Source: Turicibacter sp. (lineage in GTDB: Bacteria; Bacillota_I; Bacilli_A; MOL361; Turicibacteraceae). Taken from it: 38,071 nucleotides of DNA. The notes beneath the pieces are model-generated. The model did not search any database. It was not told the origin of the DNA and saw only the letters and a list, made by a program, of their open reading frames with translations. The stretch spans positions 1-38,071 of the forward strand of contig WRGF01000208.1 in assembly GCA_009787345.1 (NCBI GenBank), written 5' to 3'. The position numbers and the translations under genes are program-made. Below, one piece after another: positions 14,915 through 24,008 of this stretch (the stretch's first letter is position 1; each line of letters starts with the position of its first letter).

Positions 14915-15784
14915 CTATGCTTGTTCCTTTAACTTAGCCAGTTCATCGGCATCAAAGTGATGGTTTTCCATGCAGAAATGGCAGACTGCCTCGGCACCAT
15001 TATCTTCGTCAATCATGCTTTGGATTTCATCTTTTCCAAGGCTGATGATGCCCGCTTCAAATTTTTCTTTTGAGCAGTGGCATTCAAATTTAACGTCGTG
15101 GCGATCCAGAATTTTATGGTCTGTACCGAAGATTGTTTCAATAATTTTCTCTGGGGTGTAACCTTCATCAATCATAGTTGAAACGGGTTTAATGGTTTTT
15201 AGCACATTTTCGAGCTTAGTCAGGGTTTCTTCGCTTGCTCCTGGAAGCACTTGGATCAAGAAGCCACCTGCGGCACGGACGCTGTTATCAGCTTCCACCA
15301 AGACACCAAGCCCTACCGCAGAAGGAATTTGTTCGGAAGCCGCAAAGTAGTAAGTGAAATCATCGCCAATTTCACCTGTTTGCAAGGGTACCTGTCCCGT
15401 AAAGAAGTCTTTAAGGCCTAAGTCCTTTGTCACGGACAGCACGCCGTCTGTCCCTACTGCCATCCCTACATTCAGTTTGCCTGAATTGTACTGGAAATGG
15501 ACACCAGGCTTGGCTGCATACCCTCGCACATTTCCATGGGAATCGGCATCGACGACGATTGACCCAATAGGCCCGTTCCCGTTAATGCGGATGGTGATGG
15601 TTTCTTGCCCCTTGAGCTGGCTTCCCATCATAGTGGCAACAGTCAGTGTCCTGCCTAATGCCGCAGATGCTGTTGGCCAACAATTATGGCGCCGGCGTGC
15701 TTCATCAACTAGTTGTGTCGACGACACAGCCATGGCACGTATTTCATCGTTGAATCCCAATGCTTTTACTAAGTAATCTTTCAT
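14915..15784 (-). CDS. hslO: Hsp33 redox-regulated chaperone
   Basis: ATP-independent holdase switched on by oxidation, protecting unfolded cytoplasmic proteins. The 289 residues match the family. The C-terminal zinc switch is present: ECHCS (Cys235 and Cys237) and VCHFC (Cys268 and Cys271), which bind zinc when reduced and form disulfides when oxidised. GYAAKPGVHF and GEIGDDFTYYF are typical of the core. The start is the ATG at 15784, after GGAGGT; an in-frame TTG at 15796 is in the ribosome site itself. It follows ftsH directly; the coaX gene found between them in B. subtilis is missing. Confidence 0.95.
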   Translation of the reverse strand: MKDYLVKALGFNDEIRAMAVSSTQLVDEARRRHNCWPTASAALGRTLTVATMMGSQLKGQETITIRINGNGPIGSIVVDADSHGNVRGYAAKPGVHFQYNSGKLNVGMAVGTDGVLSVTKDLGLKDFFTGQVPLQTGEIGDDFTYYFAASEQIPSAVGLGVLVEADNSVRAAGGFLIQVLPGASEETLTKLENVLKTIKPVSTMIDEGYTPEKIIETIFGTDHKILDRHDVKFECHCSKEKFEAGIISLGKDEIQSMIDEDNGAEAVCHFCMENHHFDADELAKLKEQA

Positions 15785-15835
15785 ATTTACCTCCAAAATA
15801 TAAAGGGATGCCGCAAATGCAGCACCCCCCGTTAA

Positions 15836-17938
15836 TTATTCGCTATCAGAATCAAGTGGTCGAAGCTCTGAGGCAGGCTCGTCGTTAGCCAAATAGGTTT
15901 TCAAACGTTCTGCTTCAGCTTCTTCTTCCGCTACTTCCTCTTCAACAGCTTCGTTAAGGTCGACAACCGGTTCGCTGCTCTTTTGACCCAAAGCGCTTGG
16001 TACAGAACCGATGTTGACTTTTGTCTTAACGTTTTCCGGTGTGGAGTAAAGGGTATCGACCAACTTGCCTTTTTCCACTAATTCGTCGATTTGCTCTTTC
16101 GTCAGTGTTTCAACTTCAAGAAGCGTTTCGGCAACTAATTTTACTAGGGCTGAATGCTGCTGCAATACTTTACGGCAACGTTCATAACATTCGCTGATGA
16201 TTTCACGGACGGCATCATCGATTTGGTGTGCCACATGGTCAGAGAAGTTTTTCTCTTTGTTGTAGTCACGCCCTAAGAAGACAGACCCGCCGCGTTGCTC
16301 GTATTGGACTGGGCCTAGGCTTGACATCCCATATTCCGTTACCATGGCACGGGCAATGGAAGTGGCTTTTTGGAAGTCATTATGGGCACCTGTTGTTACT
16401 TCATTGAAAGTAAGTTCCTCAGAAACACGCCCACCTAATAGGCCGGTAATGCGGTCCAGCAAATCTTGCTTGCGGGATAAGTAAGTTTCCTCTTCTGGAA
16501 GCATCATGGCGTAACCGCCAGCCTCCCCACGAGGGATAATGGTTACTTTATGGACAATTTCAGCATTGTCAAGCTTAAGCCCTACAACAACGTGCCCGGC
16601 TTCGTGATAAGCAACGACGCGGCGCTCGCGAGGGGAGAATACTTTTGATTTCTTGGCAGGCCCCATCATGACGCGGTCTGTGGCTTCATCAATGTCGTGC
16701 ATTTGGATTTTTTTACGGTTATCGCGTGCTGCTAAAAGTGCCGCTTCATTCAGTAAGTTTTCAAGGTCCGCACCGGAGAATCCAGGGGTACGCTTGGCAA
16801 CATCTGAAAGGCGTACTTCTTCAGCCAATTTTTTATTACGGGCATGGACTTTAAGGATGGCTTCGCGGCCTTTGACATCAGCATGGCCAATGGTGATTTG
16901 GCGGTCAAAGCGACCCGGGCGAAGAAGTGCTGGGTCCAATACGTCTGGACGGTTAGTTGCTGCAATAACGATGATACCGGAGTTTGGTCCGAAACCATCC
17001 ATTTCAACCAGCAACTGGTTAAGTGTCTGCTCACGTTCATCGTGGCCTCCACCCATACCAGCCCCGCGCTGACGTCCGACCGCATCAATTTCATCTATGA
17101 AAATGATACATGGTGCCGTCTTTTTCGCAGTTTGGAACATGTCGCGGACACGGCTTGCGCCGACCCCTACGAACATCTCAACGAAATCGGAACCTGAAAT
17201 GGAGTAAAATGGCACTCCCGCTTCACCGGCAACAGCACGGGCTAGCAAAGTTTTACCCGTCCCCGGAGGACCGACAAGCAAAATCCCTTTAGGGACACGC
17301 GCTCCCATCTCATTGTATTTGGCTGGTGCTTTTAAGAAATCGACGACTTCTACCAGTTCATCTTTTTCTTCATCGTTTCCAGCGACGTCCTCGAACGAAA
17401 TCCCTTCTTGCTTGGACAGTTTCGCACGGCTTTTCCCGAAATCAAAAGCCTTGTTGTTCCCCCGCTGGGCAGACCGGAACATGAACATGATGACCCCTAA
17501 GAAAAGAAGCATTAGGAAGCCATAAGAAATCACGTTCCAAATCCCGCTCATGGACGAAGCCGTTTGCGCCCGAAGGGGAACCTCGCTGCCAAGGGCTACA
17601 TTGGTAATGCCCATCATCTGGTCATTGGAAATATCCAATTGGAACTGCTGGGCAATCCCATCCGTGTTAAGCATTTCCCCCGTCAGCCTGGTCAGGTTCG
17701 CATTGGCATCCCCGTCAATCGGGCTGTGGTAAATCTCGCTGACGTTCCCTTCGCTCACTTGGGTCAGGAAGTCATTAAATGATGGGTTCAGGATTTCTGG
17801 CTGGTTATCAAGTCCAGTCAGGAAAAATACGTACAAACCAATCAGGACAATAAATAAAACCAAATACACCCCAATATTTTGAGGGCCGTTTTTATTTAAC
17901 CTGCCCTTCTTTTTAAAGTTTTCTTTAGGATTCGGCAT
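15836..17938 (-). CDS. ftsH: ATP-dependent zinc metalloprotease FtsH
   Basis: Membrane-bound AAA+ protease that degrades damaged membrane and regulatory proteins; in Bacillus it is also needed for sporulation. It has 700 residues. Two spans (about 23-41 and 132-154) enclose a short extracytoplasmic domain. The AAA domain shows Walker A GPPGTGKT (223-230), Walker [12 protein letters not shown] (about 278-288) and the arginine-finger region LLRPGRFDR. The zinc site HEAGH is at 445-449. The acidic C-terminal tail ([13 protein letters not shown]) is variable in the family. It lies downstream of hprT, as in Bacillus. Confidence 0.97.
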   Translation of the reverse strand: MPNPKENFKKKGRLNKNGPQNIGVYLVLFIVLIGLYVFFLTGLDNQPEILNPSFNDFLTQVSEGNVSEIYHSPIDGDANANLTRLTGEMLNTDGIAQQFQLDISNDQMMGITNVALGSEVPLRAQTASSMSGIWNVISYGFLMLLFLGVIMFMFRSAQRGNNKAFDFGKSRAKLSKQEGISFEDVAGNDEEKDELVEVVDFLKAPAKYNEMGARVPKGILLVGPPGTGKTLLARAVAGEAGVPFYSISGSDFVEMFVGVGASRVRDMFQTAKKTAPCIIFIDEIDAVGRQRGAGMGGGHDEREQTLNQLLVEMDGFGPNSGIIVIAATNRPDVLDPALLRPGRFDRQITIGHADVKGREAILKVHARNKKLAEEVRLSDVAKRTPGFSGADLENLLNEAALLAARDNRKKIQMHDIDEATDRVMMGPAKKSKVFSPRERRVVAYHEAGHVVVGLKLDNAEIVHKVTIIPRGEAGGYAMMLPEEETYLSRKQDLLDRITGLLGGRVSEELTFNEVTTGAHNDFQKATSIARAMVTEYGMSSLGPVQYEQRGGSVFLGRDYNKEKNFSDHVAHQIDDAVREIISECYERCRKVLQQHSALVKLVAETLLEVETLTKEQIDELVEKGKLVDTLYSTPENVKTKVNIGSVPSALGQKSSEPVVDLNEAVEEEVAEEEAEAERLKTYLANDEPASELRPLDSDSE

Positions 17939-18010
17939 TCTCGCACCTCTTTCATTCTATCTGTTTAAAGCCCCTTTAATATACCTTTACAGCAACGCAG
18001 GAAAAGAGCA

Positions 18011-18547
18011 TTATTTCGTATAGACCTGCTCTTTAAGAATCCCTACGTAAGGAAGGGTCCGGTAAAACTCATTGTAATCCAGGCCGTAACCGACTACGAA
18101 AGCTTTTGGGATCGTGAACCCCACATACTTGGCTTTCATTTCGACCACGCGTCCTTCAGGCTTGTCCAAAAGGGTAACGACTTCGACGGAAGAAGCCCCG
18201 CGGTGTTTGAGGAGTTCGATGACCTTGCTCAAAGTGAATCCAGTATCAACGATATCCTCCACAATCAGGACGTGGCGCCCCTCGACGGAAACGTCTAGGT
18301 CCTTTAAGATTTTCACCTGCCCCGAAGAAGTAGCCCCATGGTAGCTGGAAACGTCCATGAACTCGATTTGGGCCGGGACTTCGATGGATTTCATCAAGTC
18401 GCCCATGAACATGACGGAGCCTTTTAAAAGACCTAAAAGGATCGGTTGTTTCCCGGAATACGCTTCGCTGAGGATGTTCCCCAATTCGATGGCCTTGTCT
18501 TCGATTTGTTGCTTCGATATTAAAATTTCTTTGATGTCACTGTGCAT
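18011..18547 (-). CDS. hprT: Hypoxanthine phosphoribosyltransferase
   Basis: Purine salvage enzyme converting hypoxanthine or guanine and PRPP to IMP or GMP. The 178 residues are normal for the family. VLIVEDIVDTGFTL (about 93-106) is the PRPP-binding loop, LLKGSVMFMGDL and SSYHGATSSG are the other conserved loops. The start follows GGAGGGAG. It overlaps the end of tilS by 11 bases, so the two are coupled, as in Bacillus. Confidence 0.97.
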   Translation of the reverse strand: MHSDIKEILISKQQIEDKAIELGNILSEAYSGKQPILLGLLKGSVMFMGDLMKSIEVPAQIEFMDVSSYHGATSSGQVKILKDLDVSVEGRHVLIVEDIVDTGFTLSKVIELLKHRGASSVEVVTLLDKPEGRVVEMKAKYVGFTIPKAFVVGYGLDYNEFYRTLPYVGILKEQVYTK

Positions 18548-19904
18548 TTATTAAGCTCCCTCCAAGATGTCTGTATACCAGTGTTATCATGTCGCCAGTG
18601 GCAATGTCGCGGCAAGCGGCCGTTTTTTTCAAAAGCGGCAGCCAAAGGATCCGATCGCTGGCATCTGTTATGATGGGCCATTCCCCCCGAAGGTTCTTAG
18701 GGATTTTCGCCTCAATCATAATCTCTTTGATTTTTTTTGTCCCGCCACCCATAAGGTGTATCCGGTCTCCGTTTTTTCGTGTCCTGACCCGTAGTGGCAA
18801 TTCTATTTCATTATAACACAAATGAACTTCGTTGATGCAACTTTTTGCCCTAATTTCGATGTCTTTTTTGTAATTTATTACCAATGACGCACCGTTTGGG
18901 AGTACGGCTTCACCATTCAGGGCCAACTCCAAGTCATAAGCCAAGGCTTTGGGTAATTTTGTCAAAATTTCCGCCTGGTCATAAGCAAAAAGCACATAGG
19001 CCCCTTTTGGGAGGGCGTAGCCCACATTCGGGTTTCCAAGCCGCGCCAGCCTCAGGATTTCCGACAGGTGGTTGCTAGTGAAATCCTGGATGCCAAGGCC
19101 TGCCAGCACCCGTTTGATTAGGCGCTTGGATAAAGCAGGCGGCAACCCACACAACCACTTCCTAGACATCTGGCAGCCACCCTCAATTGCCTCGGTTTTT
19201 TCTAAGAGCCCATCCACCACCCCTGAAAAATAAGCTTCATCTTCCGAAACCCCATCCGAAAGTGACCGGATGTGGCTAAAAAGCATGGGGCTTTCTTGTA
19301 ACAGGCTTGGCAGGATTTGGTGCCGTATCCGGCCTCTCGTGTAGGCATCGTTGGCATTGGAAGCATCTTCCTGGTATGGGATGCCCGCTTCGTTGCAATA
19401 CTCATAAATCTCAGACTTTTTAAGTCCTATGAGGGGGCGGGTAACATGGATTCCTGCATATTGCGTGAGGGGCCTGATGCCTATGAGCCCGCTGGCGGAT
19501 TGATGGTGCAAAAAACGTTGGACGACGGTTTCCATGTGGTCATCCCCATGATGGGCCGTCACCATGCAGCGGCTCCCATGGGCTTTAGCAAGGCGGGCAA
19601 AAAAATCATACCGCCCGCGCCTGGCATAAGCATGGAAATTTTCATTTCGGGGAACGGGCGGAAGCAGGTGGACATGGACTGGAATCCCTAGCTTTGCACC
19701 TGTTTCCTCAACCAGTTTTTGGTCCAGGGCAGACTCTGGCCGCACTTGGTGGTTGACATGGGCGATCAATAAGTTATAGCCCCTATGGGCCAGGACATGA
19801 AGGAGCATCATGGAGTCAGCGCCACCGGAAACAGCAATGACGAGCAATTCATCGGTGTCAAATAAATTGTATTTCGCAATGGCCTCCATTATGACTCTTT
19901 CCAT
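18537..19904 (-). CDS. tilS: tRNA(Ile)-lysidine synthase
   Basis: Attaches lysine to C34 of the CAU-anticodon isoleucine tRNA so that it reads AUA; essential in most bacteria. I start at 19904, five bases after GAGGAGAT, giving 455 residues; the frame is open 27 codons further but without a ribosome site. The PP-loop SGGADSMMLL (26-35) binds ATP, HVNHQVRPES and TAHHGDDHMETV are also conserved. The C-terminal domain (about 370-455) holds LRVRTRKNGDRIHLMGGG, the usual tRNA-binding module. Confidence 0.96.
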   Translation of the reverse strand: MERVIMEAIAKYNLFDTDELLVIAVSGGADSMMLLHVLAHRGYNLLIAHVNHQVRPESALDQKLVEETGAKLGIPVHVHLLPPVPRNENFHAYARRGRYDFFARLAKAHGSRCMVTAHHGDDHMETVVQRFLHHQSASGLIGIRPLTQYAGIHVTRPLIGLKKSEIYEYCNEAGIPYQEDASNANDAYTRGRIRHQILPSLLQESPMLFSHIRSLSDGVSEDEAYFSGVVDGLLEKTEAIEGGCQMSRKWLCGLPPALSKRLIKRVLAGLGIQDFTSNHLSEILRLARLGNPNVGYALPKGAYVLFAYDQAEILTKLPKALAYDLELALNGEAVLPNGASLVINYKKDIEIRAKSCINEVHLCYNEIELPLRVRTRKNGDRIHLMGGGTKKIKEIMIEAKIPKNLRGEWPIITDASDRILWLPLLKKTAACRDIATGDMITLVYRHLGGSLINAQ

Positions 19905-20957
19905 GCCTAATCTCCTCACATAAAAAAAACTGTTACTTTTTATTATAACCGTTTTTCCCGTAAACACAAATAAATTATACGCCACCTTTGTAAACTATTC
20001 ATTAACAAACTTTAGTATTGAGCCCATTTTGCCACTCGCCTATCGGCTCAACACTAAAATCGTGTTGAAAAATGGTAAAACCCCTCATCCCGGCCTGAAC
20101 CTAGACGGATGAGGAGCTTTGTAACGTCTCGCAAAAGGCGATGTCATTTTTTTAACGATTCTCCCAGATTGATGCACCAATCCGGGATGCCTTCCCCACT
20201 TCAGGCCTTTAAAGAGGGGTTGGCTTTTATTTTTTTGCTTGCGGTTGTTTTCAGTTTCACTTTGCCCGGGTCTGGGCACTTCAGGAAGGTTTCACCTAAC
20301 CTGGCCCCTCGTAGGACTTGGGGTTCATTTTGGCTTGGAATTTTTTAGGGGGTTATCTCCTTGGATAACAAGTCCTTTTTCAATATCCCTCAACTTTTTG
20401 GGTTAGCCGCGAATGCGGGCCTTGCTAACCGCCCCGTGGGCGATTTGTTATTGGATTGGCAACACGGTCTTTCTCTTGATTTTTGTCAATTTCCGTAACA
20501 TTTAAACAATAATCTGGGTAATTCTTCATGATTCACATTTTCCGAACACGGCTAAAGGTTTTAGCACTATTTCAAAGCAGATTGGTTGGTTGAAATTATA
20601 AATTTATTATTTGTCTGAGTATGTCCGAAATGTTTTCGGAGCTGTGGCAACGCTTGGTGATGCTGCCGGTTCGATGTCGCAGGATGGTCAGCTGTATCGC
20701 TCATCCATAAAGGCAGCTTTTTTAAAACGGTGTTTATTCAGTTGTCATGTTTGACGGCTAGCGTCCCCTTCAACGCATTATCAGCTAATGCGTCCCCTCT
20801 TTTATTCAATTCACTTAATTTCCTTGAAACGTGTGATTCTCTTGGACTCTATTGGATTCGGTTCTTAAAGTTTACCTCGCAAGGCCTGGGCAATGCAAGG
20901 TCTTTATTTTTAATGCATACTGGTCTTTGCCATCGCCGACAAAATGCTTGGGCGCAA
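19905..20957. other. Long gene-free stretch upstream of tilS
   Basis: About 1 kb in which I find no gene on either strand; open frames are short, lack ribosome sites and match no family. On the minus strand a hairpin CCTCATCC...GGATGAGG (20083-20114) is followed by GGGGTTTT and may end transcripts coming from spoIIE. A second possible hairpin joins GGTTAGC and GCTAACC (about 20400-20431). TGCCC-GGGTCT-GGGCA at 20263-20278 resembles the hairpin array at 20958-21197. tRNA genes that sit near this point in Bacillus were looked for and not seen. Confidence 0.5.
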
Positions 20958-21197
20958 CTTTCTGGGTCAGGGAAAGCACTCCCGGTAATTCGTTTTGGTA
21001 TGCCGCTTCCTGGGTCAGGGGAAGCCTGCGGGCTGCATAGGGACTTTGGGTCAGTAAGCCCGATGCCGTGTGGGTAGGTTTTTGGGTCAAAAAACCCCAC
21101 CCGTGTTGTTGTTAAACATGGTTTGTTAGTTGGGTGTTCCTGGGTCAGTGGAAGCACCCGGCATTTCGGAGCGCCTGCCGGCTTTTCGGTCAGGAAA
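20958..21197. repeat. Array of hairpins with constant loop and varying stems
   Basis: Six hairpins occur at intervals of about 35-60 bases. Four have the same nine-base loop TGGGTCAG(G/T): CTTTC/GAAAG at 20958-20976, GCTTCC/GGAAGC at 21005-21025, GGG-a-CTT/AAGCCC at 21040-21061 and GGGTGTTCC/GGAA-g-CACCC at 21132-21159. Two have shorter versions of the loop: TTTTT-GGGTC-AAAAA near 21079-21093 and TTTC-GGTCAG-GAAA at 21084 plus 100, that is 21184-21197. Stem bases change on both sides together, which points to selection on structure. No protein is encoded. The array lies downstream of spoIIE on its strand. Confidence 0.7.
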
Positions 21198-21420
21198 TCC
21201 AGCAGCGGTTGGTTTAGTTAAACAGGTCAAAACTTGGTCTTAATTGGTCTTAATTGGCATTGCTTTAAATTGGGCTGCGTGTGGGCAATTTCTTTACACT
21301 GCCCGTGATGCGGGTATAAGGTAATTCGTCCTACAAATGGGTAGTTTTTGCTTGCAAATGGGCAAGCTGGTCGGTTATGCCGGGCACTGCCCAGCCCTGG
21401 TTCTCACCATGAGCCACCTC
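21198..21420. other. Gene-free stretch after spoIIE
   Basis: No gene. It contains a tandem TTGGTCTTAA repeat (about 21234-21256) and a hairpin GCTTGC-AAATGG-GCAAGC (21351-21368). No classical terminator is seen directly after the spoIIE stop. Confidence 0.4.
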
Positions 21421-22578
21421 CTATGCGATTTTATGCTGGACCACTTCGGTCCTTAGGTATTCGACTGCCAAAACCAGCATGTCGTCTTTGATTTTCCCGC
21501 GGTGCTTGTTTACTGTCGCTTGCAGGATGCTTTTGGTCATGAGCTTAGGGGATTGGCCCGCATGCTCGAGGATCAGCCGCTGTAAATCGGCCATGTCGGG
21601 ATATTGCTCGAAGATGCCGTCACTGCACATAACCAGCACGTCATTTTCTTCCAGCGACACCGTAAAATGGTCGATGGGTTGATCATTTATGACGCCTACC
21701 GGCAATTGCGATAGGTTAATCATCTCAATTTGGTCGTTTCTCACCAAGAACGTCGGTGTCGCCCCTTTTTTGTAGAAGGTAGCCCGCGAACGTTCCCGGT
21801 CGATCATGCAAAGGTCTAATGAGAAGAACCTTTCATCTGCATTGGAATTCTGCTTAAGCTCCTGTAGTGTTTGAATGGCCTTTTTAGGTGCCACATTGAA
21901 ACTTAGCAGGCATTTGATGATCTTTAAAGCTTCGGAACTTTCCTTATGGGCGATTTCCCCATTCCCCATGCCATCGCTTATGGCTAGGAGTGTTTGCCCG
22001 TTAGCGAAATTTTCGCAGAGGTAGGAGTCGCCGGAGATTTTACTTCCGTCCTTGCCTACATACGAAACGCTGTGATTGAGCTTGAACAAGTTGGAGCTAT
22101 ACACTTTGATCCGGGTCTGGCGCGATTTTCTGCTTTCCACGACAACTCGCAGGGGCTCGTTCAGCACACTTTCCAGTAGCGCCTCCAAACTCAGAATCGT
22201 TAAGTCCTTCGGGGGGGAATTTACCACAAGATCCAACTTGATTGTCCTCGGGTAGAGGCTTTTGATCTTGATTTCCTGTGCAAAGATGTTCAGGTTTTCC
22301 AGCTCATCCTGAATGCGGGTGCGCTGGGCTTCGAAATCGTAGCGGTCGTACATCAGTGATTGGATCATGCTTTCAAGGGCAAGGCCCACAGCGTCCAACA
22401 AGATGTCCGAGCGAAACATTTTACCGTGACCGATGAATTCGCCCATGGAGCGTACCAACTGTTGAAAGTTGATAAGCTGGGTGAAAATCTGGCTCACAAG
22501 GTAAAAACCAAGTTTTTGGCGAGCCTCGTTCTTTGGCTTCGAGCCGACCGTACGTTTCATGCGAGAAACAATTTCCAT
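21421..22578 (-). CDS. spoIIE: SpoIIE-type PP2C phosphatase without membrane domain
   Basis: Serine phosphatase that in Bacillus dephosphorylates SpoIIAA to activate the forespore sigma factor. Residues about 180-380 match the SpoIIE PP2C domain: SGDSY (182-186), AISDGMGNGE (199-208), LPVGVIN, VMCSDGIFEQ and DDMLVLAVEY carry the metal-binding aspartates and glycines. Residues 1-170 resemble only the end of the SpoIIE regulatory segment. The protein has 385 residues against about 820 in B. subtilis and lacks the ten N-terminal spans entirely; no open frame upstream supplies them. Its ATG follows AAGGAGG by eight bases, so this is a true start rather than a break. Synteny (between divIC/yabR and tilS) supports orthology. 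Confidence 0.85.
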   Translation of the reverse strand: MEIVSRMKRTVGSKPKNEARQKLGFYLVSQIFTQLINFQQLVRSMGEFIGHGKMFRSDILLDAVGLALESMIQSLMYDRYDFEAQRTRIQDELENLNIFAQEIKIKSLYPRTIKLDLVVNSPPKDLTILSLEALLESVLNEPLRVVVESRKSRQTRIKVYSSNLFKLNHSVSYVGKDGSKISGDSYLCENFANGQTLLAISDGMGNGEIAHKESSEALKIIKCLLSFNVAPKKAIQTLQELKQNSNADERFFSLDLCMIDRERSRATFYKKGATPTFLVRNDQIEMINLSQLPVGVINDQPIDHFTVSLEENDVLVMCSDGIFEQYPDMADLQRLILEHAGQSPKLMTKSILQATVNKHRGKIKDDMLVLAVEYLRTEVVQHKIA

Positions 22579-23083
22579 CCTTCATTCCTCCTTCTTTATA
22601 AGGGGGACCGGATACGTTGCAGTAGTCACAGGTTTTCGGCAAAGGGACTTCAGTGGAAATCCTCTTGCCGAAAACCAAGCCAAGCCATACGTACCGATTC
22701 ATCCGCCTCGTCTTCTGTGAGTTAATAATACCACCTAACAAGCCATAATTTTGTCAGTTTATCAGCCTGATTCACTCTTTCGAAAAACAATTTATCCACA
22801 ACTTCGCCACCAGTTGGGGTGTTTTTTCACTGTCCGTCCCCATCCGTCAGCATTCGCCCCTCGAAATGCGTAGGTACGGACCGACCCACCGAAAATTTTT
22901 GAATAAAAAATCCAGTACGGACATACAATAGAAGGTTAAATTCCCCTAAATGATGGAATTTGTTTGCCCATGGCAGATTTTGCTGGGGATAAAATAGGAC
23001 ATAGGTACGGGGTGCACCTTATATTATAGAAAGGAAAAATTGAAAACTCCATTTCAATCAAGGGATATAGGGTAGCAGAAGCC
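22579..23083. other. Intergenic region upstream of spoIIE
   Basis: No gene is visible. The first 100 bases contain an inverted repeat, GGTTTTCGGCAA (22630-22641) and TTGCCGAAAACC (22665-22676), in the likely spoIIE leader or promoter. Several GTACGGA words occur (22873, 22915), without a clear array. Confidence 0.4.
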
Positions 23084-23118
23084 AAAAAAAATCCCAGGAC
23101 CGAAAAGGGCGCTGGGAA
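23084..23118 (-). terminator. Terminator of the toxin gene, copy 1
   Basis: On the minus strand CCCAGC...CCTGGG is followed by ATTTTTTT. The first 24 bases repeat exactly at 23971-23994. Confidence 0.75.
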
Positions 23119-23123
23119 AGCAA

Positions 23124-23621
23124 TCAGATATTCATTAAATTTAAAATCGCTTTGGAGTACAGGGCATCATTAATCCTAATCCCGCTTTTTCGCATCGTAT
23201 CCAAACACTCAACGGCTTCAGATGGTGTAATAAAACCCTCCGCTAAGGCATTGATCAATACACCGACCGTTCCCATGATTTCAAGACCAATACTTGCAGA
23301 AATTCTCCGCCCCTTCTTTTCATCCATTAATATCACATCCGCCGCCAACTCCTCGGAAAGAACAATTGCCTCACTCTCGCCTATATCCAAGTTAGTTGCT
23401 TTCATCAAAATAGCCACAGCTTTTTGATTGGTCACAGGAACAATCTCTAAGAATGAAGTTTTCCTAACCAACTCAGCCTCCCTTCCATATTCAGGGTTTA
23501 AAGTAAGTTCTTCAAATACTTTTTCAGGGATGACAATCGTATCAAATAGTTTCTCTAAAAGATTCAGTTTATCCACCCGTATTAAAGAAATAATTGGCGT
23601 AGTATCCGATACGACAATCAT
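23124..23621 (-). CDS. PIN-like toxin, DUF3368 family
   Basis: Protein of 165 residues with a PIN-type nuclease layout. VVSDTTPIISLIRVDKL carries the first acidic residue, GESEAIVLSEEL the second, and VILMDEKKGR the third, which together bind metal for RNA cleavage. Proteins of this DUF3368 type are paired with UPF0175 antitoxins, as here: the antitoxin gene overlaps its start by four bases (ATGA). It would act as an RNase toxin in the cytoplasm; activity is inferred from family. Confidence 0.88.
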   Translation of the reverse strand: MIVVSDTTPIISLIRVDKLNLLEKLFDTIVIPEKVFEELTLNPEYGREAELVRKTSFLEIVPVTNQKAVAILMKATNLDIGESEAIVLSEELAADVILMDEKKGRRISASIGLEIMGTVGVLINALAEGFITPSEAVECLDTMRKSGIRINDALYSKAILNLMNI

Positions 23622-23896
23622 AAACGTTTACCTTTTAACCGCTGATAAGTCGCAATCTCTTTTTCGATTTCGGAATAATCCATGGAAATGTAATCAATGC
23701 CCATTTCGCTGTAAATTTCAATCAGTTCCATCTTGCTAATTCCTAAAATCTCCGCTGCTTTCCCATGAGAAATCGTTTCATTTTTTATATAGGGGTACAG
23801 AAGCATTGCCTGTTGTACCTTTTCCATTCGAGAATCGTTCACCGGTATAAAAGGAATCATCTCTGTCGGGACTGCCAATTCAATTTTTCCAGCCAT
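23618..23896 (-). CDS. UPF0175 antitoxin
   Basis: Protein of 92 residues, starting MAGKIELAVPTEMIPFIP at the ATG at 23896, six bases after AGAGGTG. The centre, KNETISHGKAAEILGISKME followed by LIEIYSEMGIDYI, is the UPF0175 helix-turn-helix. It would bind the toxin and repress its own promoter. Antitoxin-first order with a four-base overlap is the usual arrangement. Confidence 0.88.
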   Translation of the reverse strand: MAGKIELAVPTEMIPFIPVNDSRMEKVQQAMLLYPYIKNETISHGKAAEILGISKMELIEIYSEMGIDYISMDYSEIEKEIATYQRLKGKRL

Positions 23897-23970
23897 CCAA
23901 ATCACCTCTTTTTCTTAAGCCTATTATAACACATTTCGTATTATTCCATGTCGCTTTTTATTCTTTAACT

Positions 23971-24002
23971 AAAAAATCCCAGGACCGAAAAGGGTCCTGG
24001 GA
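23971..24002 (-). terminator. Terminator of the locus B permease unit, copy 2
   Basis: CCCAGGACC and GGTCCTGGG pair perfectly; on the minus strand the stem is followed by ATTTTTT. It begins six bases after the permease stop codon. It shares 24 identical bases with the terminator at 23084. Confidence 0.85.
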
Positions 24003-24008
24003 TTTATG

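Noticed and set aside
20872-21157. Minus-strand frames with repeated Leu-Thr-Gln words
   Set aside because: The words come from the constant loop of the hairpin array; there is no ribosome site and frames are not shared.
20958-21197. A CRISPR array
   Set aside because: Units are hairpins of unequal spacing with changing stems, not identical repeats with uniform spacers, and no cas gene is near.
22579-23083. tRNA genes near spoIIE, as in Bacillus
   Set aside because: No cloverleaf or GGTTCGAATCC-like T-arm could be found in this interval or in 19905-21420.
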